DNA of 30,713 nt from Chitinophagaceae bacterium (GCA_003167015.1 PMUF01000130.1:1-30713), one strand, 5' to 3'; numbered from the stretch's first letter, positions 15,165 to 22,615 are shown. Program-made: numbers and translations. Notes: generated from the letters alone by a model not told the origin.

Positions 15165-16484
15165 ATGAAACCGACACTCATCCTCATTTCGATCTTCCTG
15201 CTGTCCCTGACGGGCCGCGCATCCGCCCAAACAGACACTATCGTCAGTGCGCTCATCCGGGATATTCCCACCTGGATGGCTGAAAATCATGTTCCCTGCG
15301 TAGGCGTCGGGCTGATCAAAGACGGCAGGCTCGAATGGCTCAAAACATTCGGTGAATTGCAGAAGGGCCACCCTGCTCCAAATAACGCCCTATTCAATAT
15401 TGCCTCGCAAACCAAGCCGGTCGTAGCGATGCTGACCTTGAAGCTGGTACAGGCGGGGCAATGGAGTCTCGATGAGCCGCTGGCCCGTTATTGGATCGAC
15501 CCGGATATCGCCCGGTCTCCCTATCTCTGGAAATTGACTACCCGCTACGTTTTAAGCCACCAGACAGGGTTTCCCAACTGGCGCACGGACGATGGCACGG
15601 GCAAGCTGACATTCAAATTTGAGCCCGGGACAAACTCTGGTTATTCGGGTGAAGGGTATGAATATTTAAGACGCGCCATGGAAAGTAAATTTCATCAGCC
15701 TTTGGACAAGCTCCTGGATTCCGTACTGTTCAAGCCGCTGGGAATGAATGATACCCGTTATTGGGGACCCGACCTGGATACGAAGAGGTTTGCCATGTGG
15801 CATGACGGGCAGGGTAATCAATATTCCACTTCTATCGAAACGCCAGTCAATGCGGCCGATGACCTCATTACCACGATCAGGGACTACTGTACACTTGGAA
15901 TTTTCGTCATGAATGGCGCCGGTCTCCCGGATACGCTGTATGCGGATATGGTTAAACAGCAGGGGCAAGGAAAGGGCACTCAATACTCAGGGCTCGGCTG
16001 GGGCGTGGTAAGGGGCTTGCCGGGTGATGCTTATGCTCTGCAGCATGGGGGATCCGATATCGGTGTCCGTACGATGGCCATCTTTCTGCCCAAAACGAAA
16101 GAGGGGATCGTGGTGATGACCAATGGAGATAACGGGATGTTTGTGTATGACCAGATCATTAAAGAGGCGTTGTCTCTAGGTGGACAGATTTCCGATATAA
16201 TGAACAAAGGCACCAGCCATCATGAAAGGATAGTGCTGCCGGATTCCGTCATACAGCGCTACGCGGGTTTGTATGAACAAAGTAATGGGAAGGTGATGAA
16301 TGTTGTCAGGGAAGGGAATGCCATAAAAGTATCCGGTGATGGGTTGCCTACGGCGGTGCTATTCCCTGAGACGCAAAATAAGTTCTTTCTCCAAGGCTAC
16401 GACGTAGAATTGGAATTTCCGAATCTTCATTCGCTGATCGTCTATGAGAATGGCCGGCAAGTGATGACTATCGAGCGAAAATGA
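15165..16484 (+). CDS. Secreted serine hydrolase, beta-lactamase / class C penicillin-binding-protein family
   Basis: 439 residues from the ATG at 15165, chosen because it begins the signal peptide ('MKPTLILISIFLLSLTG', cleavage after 'ASAQ'); the frame is open further upstream but reads into the intergenic region. The catalytic Ser81-x-x-Lys84 is in 'NIASQTKPV'. The second motif is 'YSGEGYEYL', Y-S-G in place of the usual Y-x-N. The third, 'QHGGSDIGV', takes the KTG place. A small C-terminal lipocalin-like domain (about 360-439, 'YAGLYEQSNGKVMNV') is common in these esterase/peptidase relatives. Likely a periplasmic esterase or D-amino-acid peptidase, not necessarily a resistance enzyme. Confidence 0.92.
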   Translation: MKPTLILISIFLLSLTGRASAQTDTIVSALIRDIPTWMAENHVPCVGVGLIKDGRLEWLKTFGELQKGHPAPNNALFNIASQTKPVVAMLTLKLVQAGQWSLDEPLARYWIDPDIARSPYLWKLTTRYVLSHQTGFPNWRTDDGTGKLTFKFEPGTNSGYSGEGYEYLRRAMESKFHQPLDKLLDSVLFKPLGMNDTRYWGPDLDTKRFAMWHDGQGNQYSTSIETPVNAADDLITTIRDYCTLGIFVMNGAGLPDTLYADMVKQQGQGKGTQYSGLGWGVVRGLPGDAYALQHGGSDIGVRTMAIFLPKTKEGIVVMTNGDNGMFVYDQIIKEALSLGGQISDIMNKGTSHHERIVLPDSVIQRYAGLYEQSNGKVMNVVREGNAIKVSGDGLPTAVLFPETQNKFFLQGYDVELEFPNLHSLIVYENGRQVMTIERK

Positions 16485-16514
16485 GGGGCGACGAGCATGG
16501 GAGCGGGCGACGGC

Positions 16515-17476
16515 TCAATTTCCTGCCATCAGGCGCTGCAGCCGCAGTGAATCCCAGGTTGATAAGGCTGGCTTGGGCGTGAAAGTAGTGTCGACCATGC
16601 CGAGGAAAGCAAAAGGATATAATTCAGCAGCGTCGTTGCCGGGCCACGCTGAAAGGGACAGGTCGGTGAAGGTCAGTTGAAAAAGTGCCGTCCCTTTTGC
16701 TTGCGACAGCATCTGGGCTTGCCGCCTGATGTATGCCTGCTGTTGAGCGGGGCTGCTTTGGATGGAATAAGCGGGCAGGTTCGCGGAAGTCCAACCGCCT
16801 TCGGAAACAAAGACGGGCATGGTATGTCCAGAAACCAATTGAGAATAATAATTGAGGCGCTGATGCTCAGCGGCACCTGCGTATCGATGGCCCGGACATC
16901 GGCAGCTGCGGTGTTTGCAGCCTGCTTTACACCCTGGTAGATCGAATCGGGGGCTGCATACCGGATCAGGTTGGTCTCCAGCGCCAATCCGAGGTGATCG
17001 GGATGGATAATACTGTCCATTGCGACGACGAACTGTCTGTACAGCATTTGGACATCGGGCTGAGCGATACTTTTCCCGAGCGCAACCAGCGGATCGGAGT
17101 CGGACTGCCTGTTCAACCCGTTCTCGGGATCGATATAGACCCAGATCTTCAGGTTAGCGGTTCGATAAATATTGACGACAGACCCATAGTTATTTATCAC
17201 ATAGGTAACCGGGTTTTCTCCACCGATCAGCGAATCCCAGGGGACTTCGGTACTGATAATGGCGGCATCGGCGTGTGACGTCCAGATGTCCAGGGACTGA
17301 ATGATTTCGTTGATATCAGGGCGCGGGGCGGAAAGCGAAAACCCCATGCGGTAGGTGCGCGATGCTGCGGTAGTCGAGGCAGCCGAATGCTTCCTGCAAG
17401 CCACTGATAACAGGACAACTCCGGCAAGGAGGGCGCCGACTGCGAAAACACGATAAGAGGAATTTTGCAGGTCCAT
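16515..17476 (-). pseudogene. Broken secreted lipoprotein, glycosidase-like (frameshift plus probable internal deletion)
   Basis: Minus strand. The first frame, from the ATG at 17476, gives a lipoprotein signal ('AGVVLLSVAC', lipidated Cys) and then a TIM-barrel-like text: 'MGFSLSAPRPDINEIIQSL', 'WVYIDPENG', 'HLGLALETNLIRYAAPDSIY', 'VPLSIS'. Near 16850 the frame turns into nonsense, while a second frame resumes with 'NYYSQLVSGHTMPVFVSEGGWTS' and ends sensibly at 16515 ('FAFLGMVDTTFTPKPALSTWD'). In intact relatives, as I remember them, some 40 residues stand between 'LSIS' and 'YYSxL'. The 'SEGGW' Glu would be a catalytic residue, so the split product cannot be active. A plain sequencing error is possible but would not explain the missing segment. 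Confidence 0.75.
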
Positions 17477-17527
17477 GTCCTTGTTTAACGCAGGATATGA
17501 TGCTAAATTGCCGGTGGCCGATGCCTT

Positions 17528-17557
17528 TTTGTCTTTGTTCCTAAAGCAGTAACTTTA
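17528..17557 (+). promoter_or_regulatory. Candidate promoter of the nitrilase-M20 gene
   Basis: TTTG (17528-17531), an 18-base spacer and TAACTTTA (17550-17557) fit the Bacteroidota form with one mismatch. Transcription would begin very close to the ATG at 17565, giving an almost leaderless message. Confidence 0.45.
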
Positions 17558-17564
17558 AAAACTT

Positions 17565-20033
17565 ATGGATAACATTAAAATAGCCACTGCACAATTCGAG
17601 CACAGGAATGGCGACAAGTTGTATAATTTATCGATGATCCGGCAACTTTCGGCGGCCGCAAAAGAGCGGGGGGCAGAGGTCGTAGCGTTTCACGAATGCT
17701 CTATCACCGGGTACAGTTTCGCCCGTAGGCTGTCCAAACAAGAACTGCTGGATGTGGCTGAGCCTATTCCGGATGGCCCCAGCATCCAACAGCTGATCAT
17801 GATTGCCAGGGAATACGATGTAGCCATCCTGGCGGGACTCTTCGAGAAAGATGAAGACGACAATATCTACAAAGCCTATGTCTGTGTGGATAAAACCGGA
17901 TTGGTAGCCGCATACAGAAAGATCCATCCTTTCATCAGCCCTTATATTACGCCGGGAAACAAATATGTGGTCTTTGACCTTTATGGTTGGAAATGCGGGA
18001 TACTCATCTGTTATGATAACAATGTGATCGAGAATGTGAGGGCGACGGCGTTGCTGGGGGCAGACATTATTTTCATGCCTCATGTGACGATGTGTACACC
18101 CTCTCCGCGGCCGGGCGCGGGGTTCGTAGATCCAGTGCTATGGGAAAACCGGCACACTGACCCGACCAGTCTACGGCAGGAATTCGACGGGTTGAAAGGC
18201 AGGAGCTGGTTGATGAAATGGTTACCCGCCAGGGCATACGACAATGGCATTTATGCGGTGTTTGCCAATGCTATCGGGATGGACGATGACCAGTTGAAAA
18301 ACGGCTGTTCGATGATCCTGGATCCTTTTGGCGATATTCTGACCGAATGCAGGAGCCTCGGGAATGAGATAACCGTTGCCGTATTGACGCGGGATAAGCT
18401 GGAAAAATCCGGCGGATACAGGTACAGGAAGGCGAGAAAGCCGGAGTTATACAAGGATATTCTCGGGCAGTCCAACCTCTCTGATCAAAAAGTGGCGTGG
18501 TTGGGAAAAAACCTGCTGTGCCTGGCCGTTGGGCTGATGAGTTTCCTGAGTGCCTGGTGTCAAAACGCAGCTATCGGCAAAGTCGATGATTGGAGGAGCC
18601 GGAATGAACAAGTCATCATCACCCAGTTCATCTCCTTTCTGACTATTCCCAACGTGGCGGCAGACAGCGTCAATATAGCCAGGAATGCCGCCTTCATCGA
18701 AAAGATGATGGAAGATCGAATGATATCCCATGTGCAATTGCTGACGGGAAAGGAGCCGGGTCATCCTGCGGCTATCTATGGAGAAGTGCTGGTGGCGGGG
18801 GCGAAGGAGACTTTGGGCTTTTACGCACATTATGACGGGCAGCCGGTCAATCCTGCCCAGTGGGCCAGGGGATTGAGTCCTTTTACGCCGGTTCTTTTCG
18901 ACGGGTCGCTGCTGGCCGGAGGCAAGCCGATGAACCTGCCGGCGAAAGGGCCTTATGATCCGCAATGGCGGATCTATGCCAGAGGCGCATCCGACGATAA
19001 AGCCGGAGTGATGGCAATCCTGACGGCGTACCAGGCACTGACGGCGGGCGGGATCAAACCAACCTGTAATATTAAATTCCTTTTCGAAGGTGAGGAAGAA
19101 GCCGGCTCGATACACCTGGGAGATATTTTCGCCACCCATTCGGACCTGTTGCAGGCTGACTGTTGGGTCATCTGCGATGGCCCCGTGCACCAGACGGGCA
19201 GGAAAATGATTGCCTATGGCGTTAGGGGGGATACTCATCTCGACCTGACGGTCTATGGCCCGAAGAGGCCATTGCACAGCGGTCACTACGGAAACTGGGC
19301 CAATAACCCGGCGATGTTGCTGGTCAGGTTGCTGGCGTCTATGAAGAATGATTCGGGGCGGGTAACGATCCCCGGATTCTATGATGACGTACAGCCTCTG
19401 TCTACTATTGAAGCCAAGGCGCTGGCAGCGGTTCCTTCCGTCGATGAGCAGATGAAAAAGGAATTGGGCGTGGCCAGCACGGACATGAAAGGCAAATCCC
19501 TGTCCGAAGCCATTAACCTCCCTTCATTAAATATCAACGGCATTCAAAGCGGCAATGTAGGCGCCCAGGCTTCCAATCAAATCCCCACCTATGCGACCGC
19601 CGCCGTGGACCTGCGGCTGGTGCTGGGCAATGACTGGCAGCGACAGCAGCAAAAGGTCACCGACCATATCCGCGCGCAGGGGTTTACCGTACTGGATCAT
19701 GACCCGACCGATTCCGAAAGACTCAGCTATCCCCTGTTGATAAAAGTGGTGGCTCCTTCAGGGTCGTATAACGCACAACGGACAGCGATGGACTTGCCGG
19801 TCGTGGACAAGATCAGAGCGGCCGTTCAGACGACAGTGTCTTATCCGTTGGTACTACAGCCGACGAGCGGAGGGTCGCTGCCGCTCTATCTTTTCGAAAA
19901 ATATCTTCACACTCATACTATCACCATTCCGCTGGCCAATTATGACAACAACCAGCATGCGGAGAATGAAAATATCCGGATACAAAACCTGTGGGATGGG
20001 ATAGAGTCGATGGCGGCTATTATGACGAACTGA
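17565..20033 (+). CDS. Fusion of a nitrilase-superfamily amidohydrolase with a secreted-type M20 dipeptidase
   Basis: 822 residues. Residues 1-312 are a complete carbon-nitrogen hydrolase with catalytic Glu44 ('FHECSITGY'), Lys119 ('YRKIHPF') and Cys149 ('ILICYDNN'); it begins without signal peptide, as cytosolic nitrilases do. Residues 313-334 are a hydrophobic stretch ending 'SFLSAWCQ', which looks exactly like a signal peptide. From 340 on it is a complete M20 peptidase with metal ligands His422 ('AHYDGQ'), Asp477 ('GASDDK'), Glu511-Glu512 ('EGEEEAGS') and His798 ('HAENEN'), the CNDP2-like dipeptidase pattern. All catalytic residues of both halves are intact and no stop separates them. Either one chain spans the membrane, or the M20 part is started separately (TTG at codon 313 or GTG at 310). 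The nitrilase could release an amide or carbamoyl group and the peptidase a dipeptide; no pathway can be named. Confidence 0.9.
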   Translation: MDNIKIATAQFEHRNGDKLYNLSMIRQLSAAAKERGAEVVAFHECSITGYSFARRLSKQELLDVAEPIPDGPSIQQLIMIAREYDVAILAGLFEKDEDDNIYKAYVCVDKTGLVAAYRKIHPFISPYITPGNKYVVFDLYGWKCGILICYDNNVIENVRATALLGADIIFMPHVTMCTPSPRPGAGFVDPVLWENRHTDPTSLRQEFDGLKGRSWLMKWLPARAYDNGIYAVFANAIGMDDDQLKNGCSMILDPFGDILTECRSLGNEITVAVLTRDKLEKSGGYRYRKARKPELYKDILGQSNLSDQKVAWLGKNLLCLAVGLMSFLSAWCQNAAIGKVDDWRSRNEQVIITQFISFLTIPNVAADSVNIARNAAFIEKMMEDRMISHVQLLTGKEPGHPAAIYGEVLVAGAKETLGFYAHYDGQPVNPAQWARGLSPFTPVLFDGSLLAGGKPMNLPAKGPYDPQWRIYARGASDDKAGVMAILTAYQALTAGGIKPTCNIKFLFEGEEEAGSIHLGDIFATHSDLLQADCWVICDGPVHQTGRKMIAYGVRGDTHLDLTVYGPKRPLHSGHYGNWANNPAMLLVRLLASMKNDSGRVTIPGFYDDVQPLSTIEAKALAAVPSVDEQMKKELGVASTDMKGKSLSEAINLPSLNINGIQSGNVGAQASNQIPTYATAAVDLRLVLGNDWQRQQQKVTDHIRAQGFTVLDHDPTDSERLSYPLLIKVVAPSGSYNAQRTAMDLPVVDKIRAAVQTTVSYPLVLQPTSGGSLPLYLFEKYLHTHTITIPLANYDNNQHAENENIRIQNLWDGIESMAAIMTN

Positions 20034-20111
20034 GCAGGGGATGATCCCCGCGACTTCGAGGCCGGCGATTTTCGGAATTCAGAAAAAAATTAATGTTTCA
20101 CCAATTTATCG

Positions 20112-20127
20112 TAATATTGCAATATTA
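20112..20127 (+). promoter_or_regulatory. ArsR operator 1 (upstream of arsR)
   Basis: TAATATTGCAATATTA is a perfect 16-bp palindrome centred 19 bases before the arsR start codon. A 17-base block around it (20108-20124) recurs with one mismatch upstream of arsM, as expected for the ArsR binding site. Confidence 0.8.
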
Positions 20128-20138
20128 AGATTAAAGAC

Positions 20139-20468
20139 ATGGGCGCGACGAAAACGGATCTTTTTACGAAACAGCAGAATGACATTGCGGGTATGGCGAA
20201 AGCAATTGCCCACCCGGCACGGGTGGCTATCCTGCAGTACCTGGTGAAGAAGAACGCCTGTGTCGGCGGGGACCTGGTGGAAGAGCTCGGGCTGGCGCAG
20301 CCCACTACTTCCCAGCATCTTAAGGAACTGAAGAATGCCGGGATCATCCAGGGTACTGTGGAAGGGACGAGTGTCTGCTATTGCATCAATCCCAAGGTGT
20401 GGAAACAATATAAGGACCTGTTCAACAGCTTTTTCAAAGACGTCGACCCGGAAGGGAGTTGCTGCTGA
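20139..20468 (+). CDS. arsR: ArsR/SmtB-family arsenic-responsive repressor
   Basis: 109 residues. The ArsR winged helix is complete: 'DIAGMAKAIAHPARVAILQYL', 'CVGGDLVEELGLAQPTTSQHL' (the recognition helix) and the wing 'GIIQGTVEGTSVCYCINPK'. The classical CVC As(III) site of the R773 type is absent from the DNA-binding helix. Cysteines are instead Cys41, Cys80, Cys82 and a terminal pair Cys108-Cys109, so the sensor site is of another geometry. It is the first gene of the arsenic cluster; palindromic operators precede both it and arsM. On arsenite binding it should release both sites. Confidence 0.93.
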   Translation: MGATKTDLFTKQQNDIAGMAKAIAHPARVAILQYLVKKNACVGGDLVEELGLAQPTTSQHLKELKNAGIIQGTVEGTSVCYCINPKVWKQYKDLFNSFFKDVDPEGSCC

Positions 20469-20487
20469 TATTTTTTTGACTTCATTC

Positions 20488-20504
20488 ATCGCAATATTGC
20501 AATA
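20488..20504 (+). promoter_or_regulatory. ArsR operator 2 (upstream of arsM)
   Basis: ATCGCAATATTGCAATA matches 16 of 17 bases of the site upstream of arsR. It includes the palindrome GCAATATTGC and lies 23 bases before the arsM start codon, just downstream of a TTTTTTTG tract that could serve as -33 box. It implies a second ArsR-controlled promoter inside the cluster. Confidence 0.75.
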
Positions 20505-20526
20505 ACAAAATAAAACAACACTCATC

Positions 20527-21369
20527 ATGGAAACCTCCGAACAAATCAAGGATATGGTCAGGCAGAAATACAGTGAAATCGCGCTGCACGACAAGGAGAC
20601 CAATCAATCCTCTTGCTGCGGCTCCGGATGCTGCTCCGAAGAAGTCTACAACATTATGAGCGACGATTACACTCAAATGGAAGGTTACAACCCCGACGCC
20701 GACCTCGGCCTGGGCTGCGGTCTGCCCACCCAATTCGCGCAGATCAAAAAAGGCGATGTCGTCATCGACCTCGGCTCCGGCGCCGGGAACGACTGTTTTA
20801 TCGCCCGCAATGAAATCGGCGACACAGGCAAGGTCATCGGCATCGACTTCACCCCTGCCATGATTGACAAGGCCAGGGCCAATGCCGAAAAACTCAACTT
20901 CCACAACGTCGAATTCCGACAGGGCGACATCGAAAAAATGCCCGTCACCGCGAACATCGCCGACGTCATCGTCTCCAATTGCGTACTGAACCTGGTACCC
21001 AACAAATACGGCGTCTTCCAGGAAATATACCGTGTCCTCAAACCGGGCGGTCATTTCAGCATATCAGATATTGTTCTAAAAGGCGAGCTGCCGGAAAAGA
21101 TCCAGCAAGCCGCTGAAATGTATGCCGGCTGCGTCGCCGGCGCCATTCAGAAAAGTGAATACCTGGACTTGATTGAAGCCACCGGTTTCAAAGCCATCAC
21201 TCTCCAAAAAGAAAAGCCCATCATCGTGCCCGACGACATATTGGCCCAATACCTCAGCCCCGAAGAAATAAGCGTCTTCAAGCAATCCGGTACCGGCATC
21301 TACAGTATTACCGTATATGCCGAAAAACCCGAACAAACCACTTGCTGTGCTCCCGGCTGCTGCAATTAG
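20527..21369 (+). CDS. arsM: Arsenite S-adenosylmethionine methyltransferase
   Basis: 280 residues. The SAM-binding loop is 'VIDLGSGAGNDC' (80-90) with the acidic 'GIDFTPAM' after the second strand. The three As(III)-binding cysteines of ArsM/AS3MT are Cys64 ('LGCGLP'), Cys152 ('SNCVLNLV') and Cys202 ('AGCVAGA'); the last two are 50 apart, as in CmArsM (Cys174, Cys224). The enzyme methylates arsenite stepwise to MMA, DMA and volatile TMA. Two Cys-rich tails, 'SSCCGSGCC' near the N-terminus (28-36) and 'TCCAPGCC' at the C-terminus, may capture As(III). Codons favour C in third position, unlike arsR and arsC beside it. It has its own ArsR operator. Confidence 0.96.
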   Translation: METSEQIKDMVRQKYSEIALHDKETNQSSCCGSGCCSEEVYNIMSDDYTQMEGYNPDADLGLGCGLPTQFAQIKKGDVVIDLGSGAGNDCFIARNEIGDTGKVIGIDFTPAMIDKARANAEKLNFHNVEFRQGDIEKMPVTANIADVIVSNCVLNLVPNKYGVFQEIYRVLKPGGHFSISDIVLKGELPEKIQQAAEMYAGCVAGAIQKSEYLDLIEATGFKAITLQKEKPIIVPDDILAQYLSPEEISVFKQSGTGIYSITVYAEKPEQTTCCAPGCCN

Positions 21370-21375
21370 TAAACA

Positions 21376-21507
21376 ATGGATAAAAAATATTATAAGTCAA
21401 TAGCGATTACCGTCTCCGTCGCGGCGCTCAATGTCATTTTCGGCTTTGACCCGAAATTCACCATTATCAACATGATCTGGTTAATCCCTTTTAACAACGG
21501 CAAATGA
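21376..21507 (+). CDS. 43-residue hydrophobic peptide in the ars operon
   Basis: An ATG at 21376, six bases after the arsM stop, opens a 43-codon frame whose TGA overlaps the arsC ATG by four bases (ATGA), the arrangement of a translated, coupled gene. After a basic start (MDKKYYK) comes one hydrophobic segment, 'SIAITVSVAALNVIFGF', then 'DPKFTIINMIWLIPF'; it could be a one- or two-pass inner-membrane peptide. It has no cysteines. I recognise no family. Tight packing between arsM and arsC suggests a role in arsenic handling, for instance as a small membrane partner, but this is inference. Confidence 0.7.
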   Translation: MDKKYYKSIAITVSVAALNVIFGFDPKFTIINMIWLIPFNNGK

Positions 21508-21938
21508 AAAGTGTATTAGTGCTTTGCACCGGCAATAGTTGCCGAAGTCAAATAGCGGAAGGCTATCTCAGACAGTTTGCCGAAGGGAAAGCGGAGATAT
21601 ACAGCGCGGGGGTGGAAACGCATGGCGTAAATCCCCGCGCTATTGCGACCATGAAAGAAGACGGTATCGATATTTCAGAGCATACTTCTAACAATATAGA
21701 AGAATACCGGGGCATTGACTTTGATTATGTGATAACCGTTTGTGACAATGCCAAAGAACGATGTCCGTTCTTCCCTACTACGGCCCAAAAATTTCATCAG
21801 AATTTCCCCGATCCGGCTAAGGCGACAGGTACAGAAAAGGAGATTATGGTCCAATTTGCCGCAGTGAGGGATCAGATAAAAGAATATACCCGGGAATTTG
21901 TCAATCAGTATATACTTATGCCTGATCCTGATGAATAA
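21504..21938 (+). CDS. arsC: Arsenate reductase, low-molecular-weight phosphatase / thioredoxin-coupled type
   Basis: 144 residues. The P-loop Cys8-(X)5-Arg14 ('CTGNSCRSQ') is that of LMW-PTP-like arsenate reductases. The two resolving cysteines of the thioredoxin-coupled class are Cys80 and Cys87 in 'VCDNAKERCPFFP', and the general acid Asp lies in 'FPDPAKATG'. It reduces arsenate to arsenite through a Cys8-Cys80-Cys87 relay, with electrons from thioredoxin. Its product is the substrate of ArsM. It shares an ATGA overlap with the small peptide upstream and is 35 bases from ynfA. Third-position composition is G/A-rich, unlike arsM. Confidence 0.95.
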   Translation: MKSVLVLCTGNSCRSQIAEGYLRQFAEGKAEIYSAGVETHGVNPRAIATMKEDGIDISEHTSNNIEEYRGIDFDYVITVCDNAKERCPFFPTTAQKFHQNFPDPAKATGTEKEIMVQFAAVRDQIKEYTREFVNQYILMPDPDE

Positions 21939-21973
21939 CACTAATTTGCAAGGTACTATATTAATCATAGCGC

Positions 21974-22351
21974 ATGTCCATCCTCAAATCCCTCTCCCTG
22001 TTCTTCCTGGCCGGCCTTTGCGAAATCGGCGGCGGCTACCTCATCTGGCTATGGTTCAAAGAGGACCGTTCCATCTGGTACGGCATATCCGGCGCTGTCC
22101 TCCTGGCCCTGTATGGCGTCGTCGCCACCTATCAAACTGCCAGTTTCGGACGCGTTTATGCCACTTATGGCGGTGTATTCATTATCCTGTCCCTGCTATG
22201 GGCCTGGAAAGTAGACCACTTCAAACCCGACCGCTACGACATCATCGGCGCCCTGGTTTGCATCGTCGGCGTATTATCATGTTCTACACCCCGCGCACCC
22301 ATTAAGCAGCCCGCAGCCATCGCCGCTGAAATAAAAACAAACCCCCGTTGA
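21974..22351 (+). CDS. YnfA/UPF0060 family four-helix membrane protein
   Basis: 125 residues; the core of about 108 is the usual YnfA length, with a short polar tail ending 'KTNPR'. The signature 'LAGLCEIGGGYLIWLWFKE' opens helix 1, with Glu in the place of the conserved Glu of SMR-type transporters, and helices follow with 'GAVLLALYGVVATYQTASFGRVYATYGGVFIILSLLWAW' split by a short loop. YnfA proteins are distant relatives of small multidrug-resistance transporters, and some export cationic drugs. Here it closes the arsenic cluster, which otherwise has no exporter. Whether it exports an arsenical is unknown. The terminator overlaps its stop codon. Confidence 0.9.
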   Translation: MSILKSLSLFFLAGLCEIGGGYLIWLWFKEDRSIWYGISGAVLLALYGVVATYQTASFGRVYATYGGVFIILSLLWAWKVDHFKPDRYDIIGALVCIVGVLSCSTPRAPIKQPAAIAAEIKTNPR

Positions 22352-22360
22352 TACGGGGGT
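22341..22360 (+). terminator. Hairpin terminating the ars cluster
   Basis: ACCCCCGT-TGAT-ACGGGGGT forms a perfect 8-bp stem with a 4-base loop; the ynfA stop codon lies across the end of the left arm and the loop. The following CTGTTCC is only weakly U-rich. It separates the ars genes from the convergent Cys-rich genes. Confidence 0.65.
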
Positions 22361-22393
22361 CTGTTCCATAGCTATGTCATTAAAAAATTAAGA

Positions 22394-22576
22394 TTATCCT
22401 TTTTTCGGGCAGCAGCCCGGAGGGCAATTCGGAGGGCAAGGGTGCGGGCAATTCGGGCCGCAGGTCTGCGTCGCCTGCGCCTTCTTTACTGCATTCCTGT
22501 TCTTCCCGTTGCCGGCATAGGCCGTCGTGCTCAATGCCAACAGGCCAATACATGCCAGTTTCATCAATGATTTCAT
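22394..22576 (-). CDS. Small exported Cys/Pro-rich protein, likely metal-binding
   Basis: 60 residues from the ATG at 22576; a TTG three codons upstream is less likely. A signal peptide ('MKSLMKLACIGLLALSTTAYA') leads to a mature part of about 40 residues ending in 'TCGPNCPHPCPPNCPPGCC' before PKKG, with six cysteines and one His among prolines. Such repeats chelate soft metals (Cu, Zn, As). It follows the larger Cys-rich gene by about 40 bases in the same direction. Function not established. Confidence 0.75.
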   Translation of the reverse strand: MKSLMKLACIGLLALSTTAYAGNGKNRNAVKKAQATQTCGPNCPHPCPPNCPPGCCPKKG

Positions 22577-22615
22577 TGTGAACAATTTTAACGGTGAAAA
22601 AATGTTTGCTGGAAA

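Noticed and set aside
18447..19286. Minus-strand 279-residue open frame opposite the M20 half of the fusion
   Set aside because: No recognisable motif, while the plus-strand frame keeps every M20 metal ligand.
21898..22305. Plus-strand 135-residue open frame overlapping arsC and ynfA
   Set aside because: Out-of-frame Arg/His/Pro-rich sequence covering the ynfA gene, whose protein matches the UPF0060 family along its whole length.
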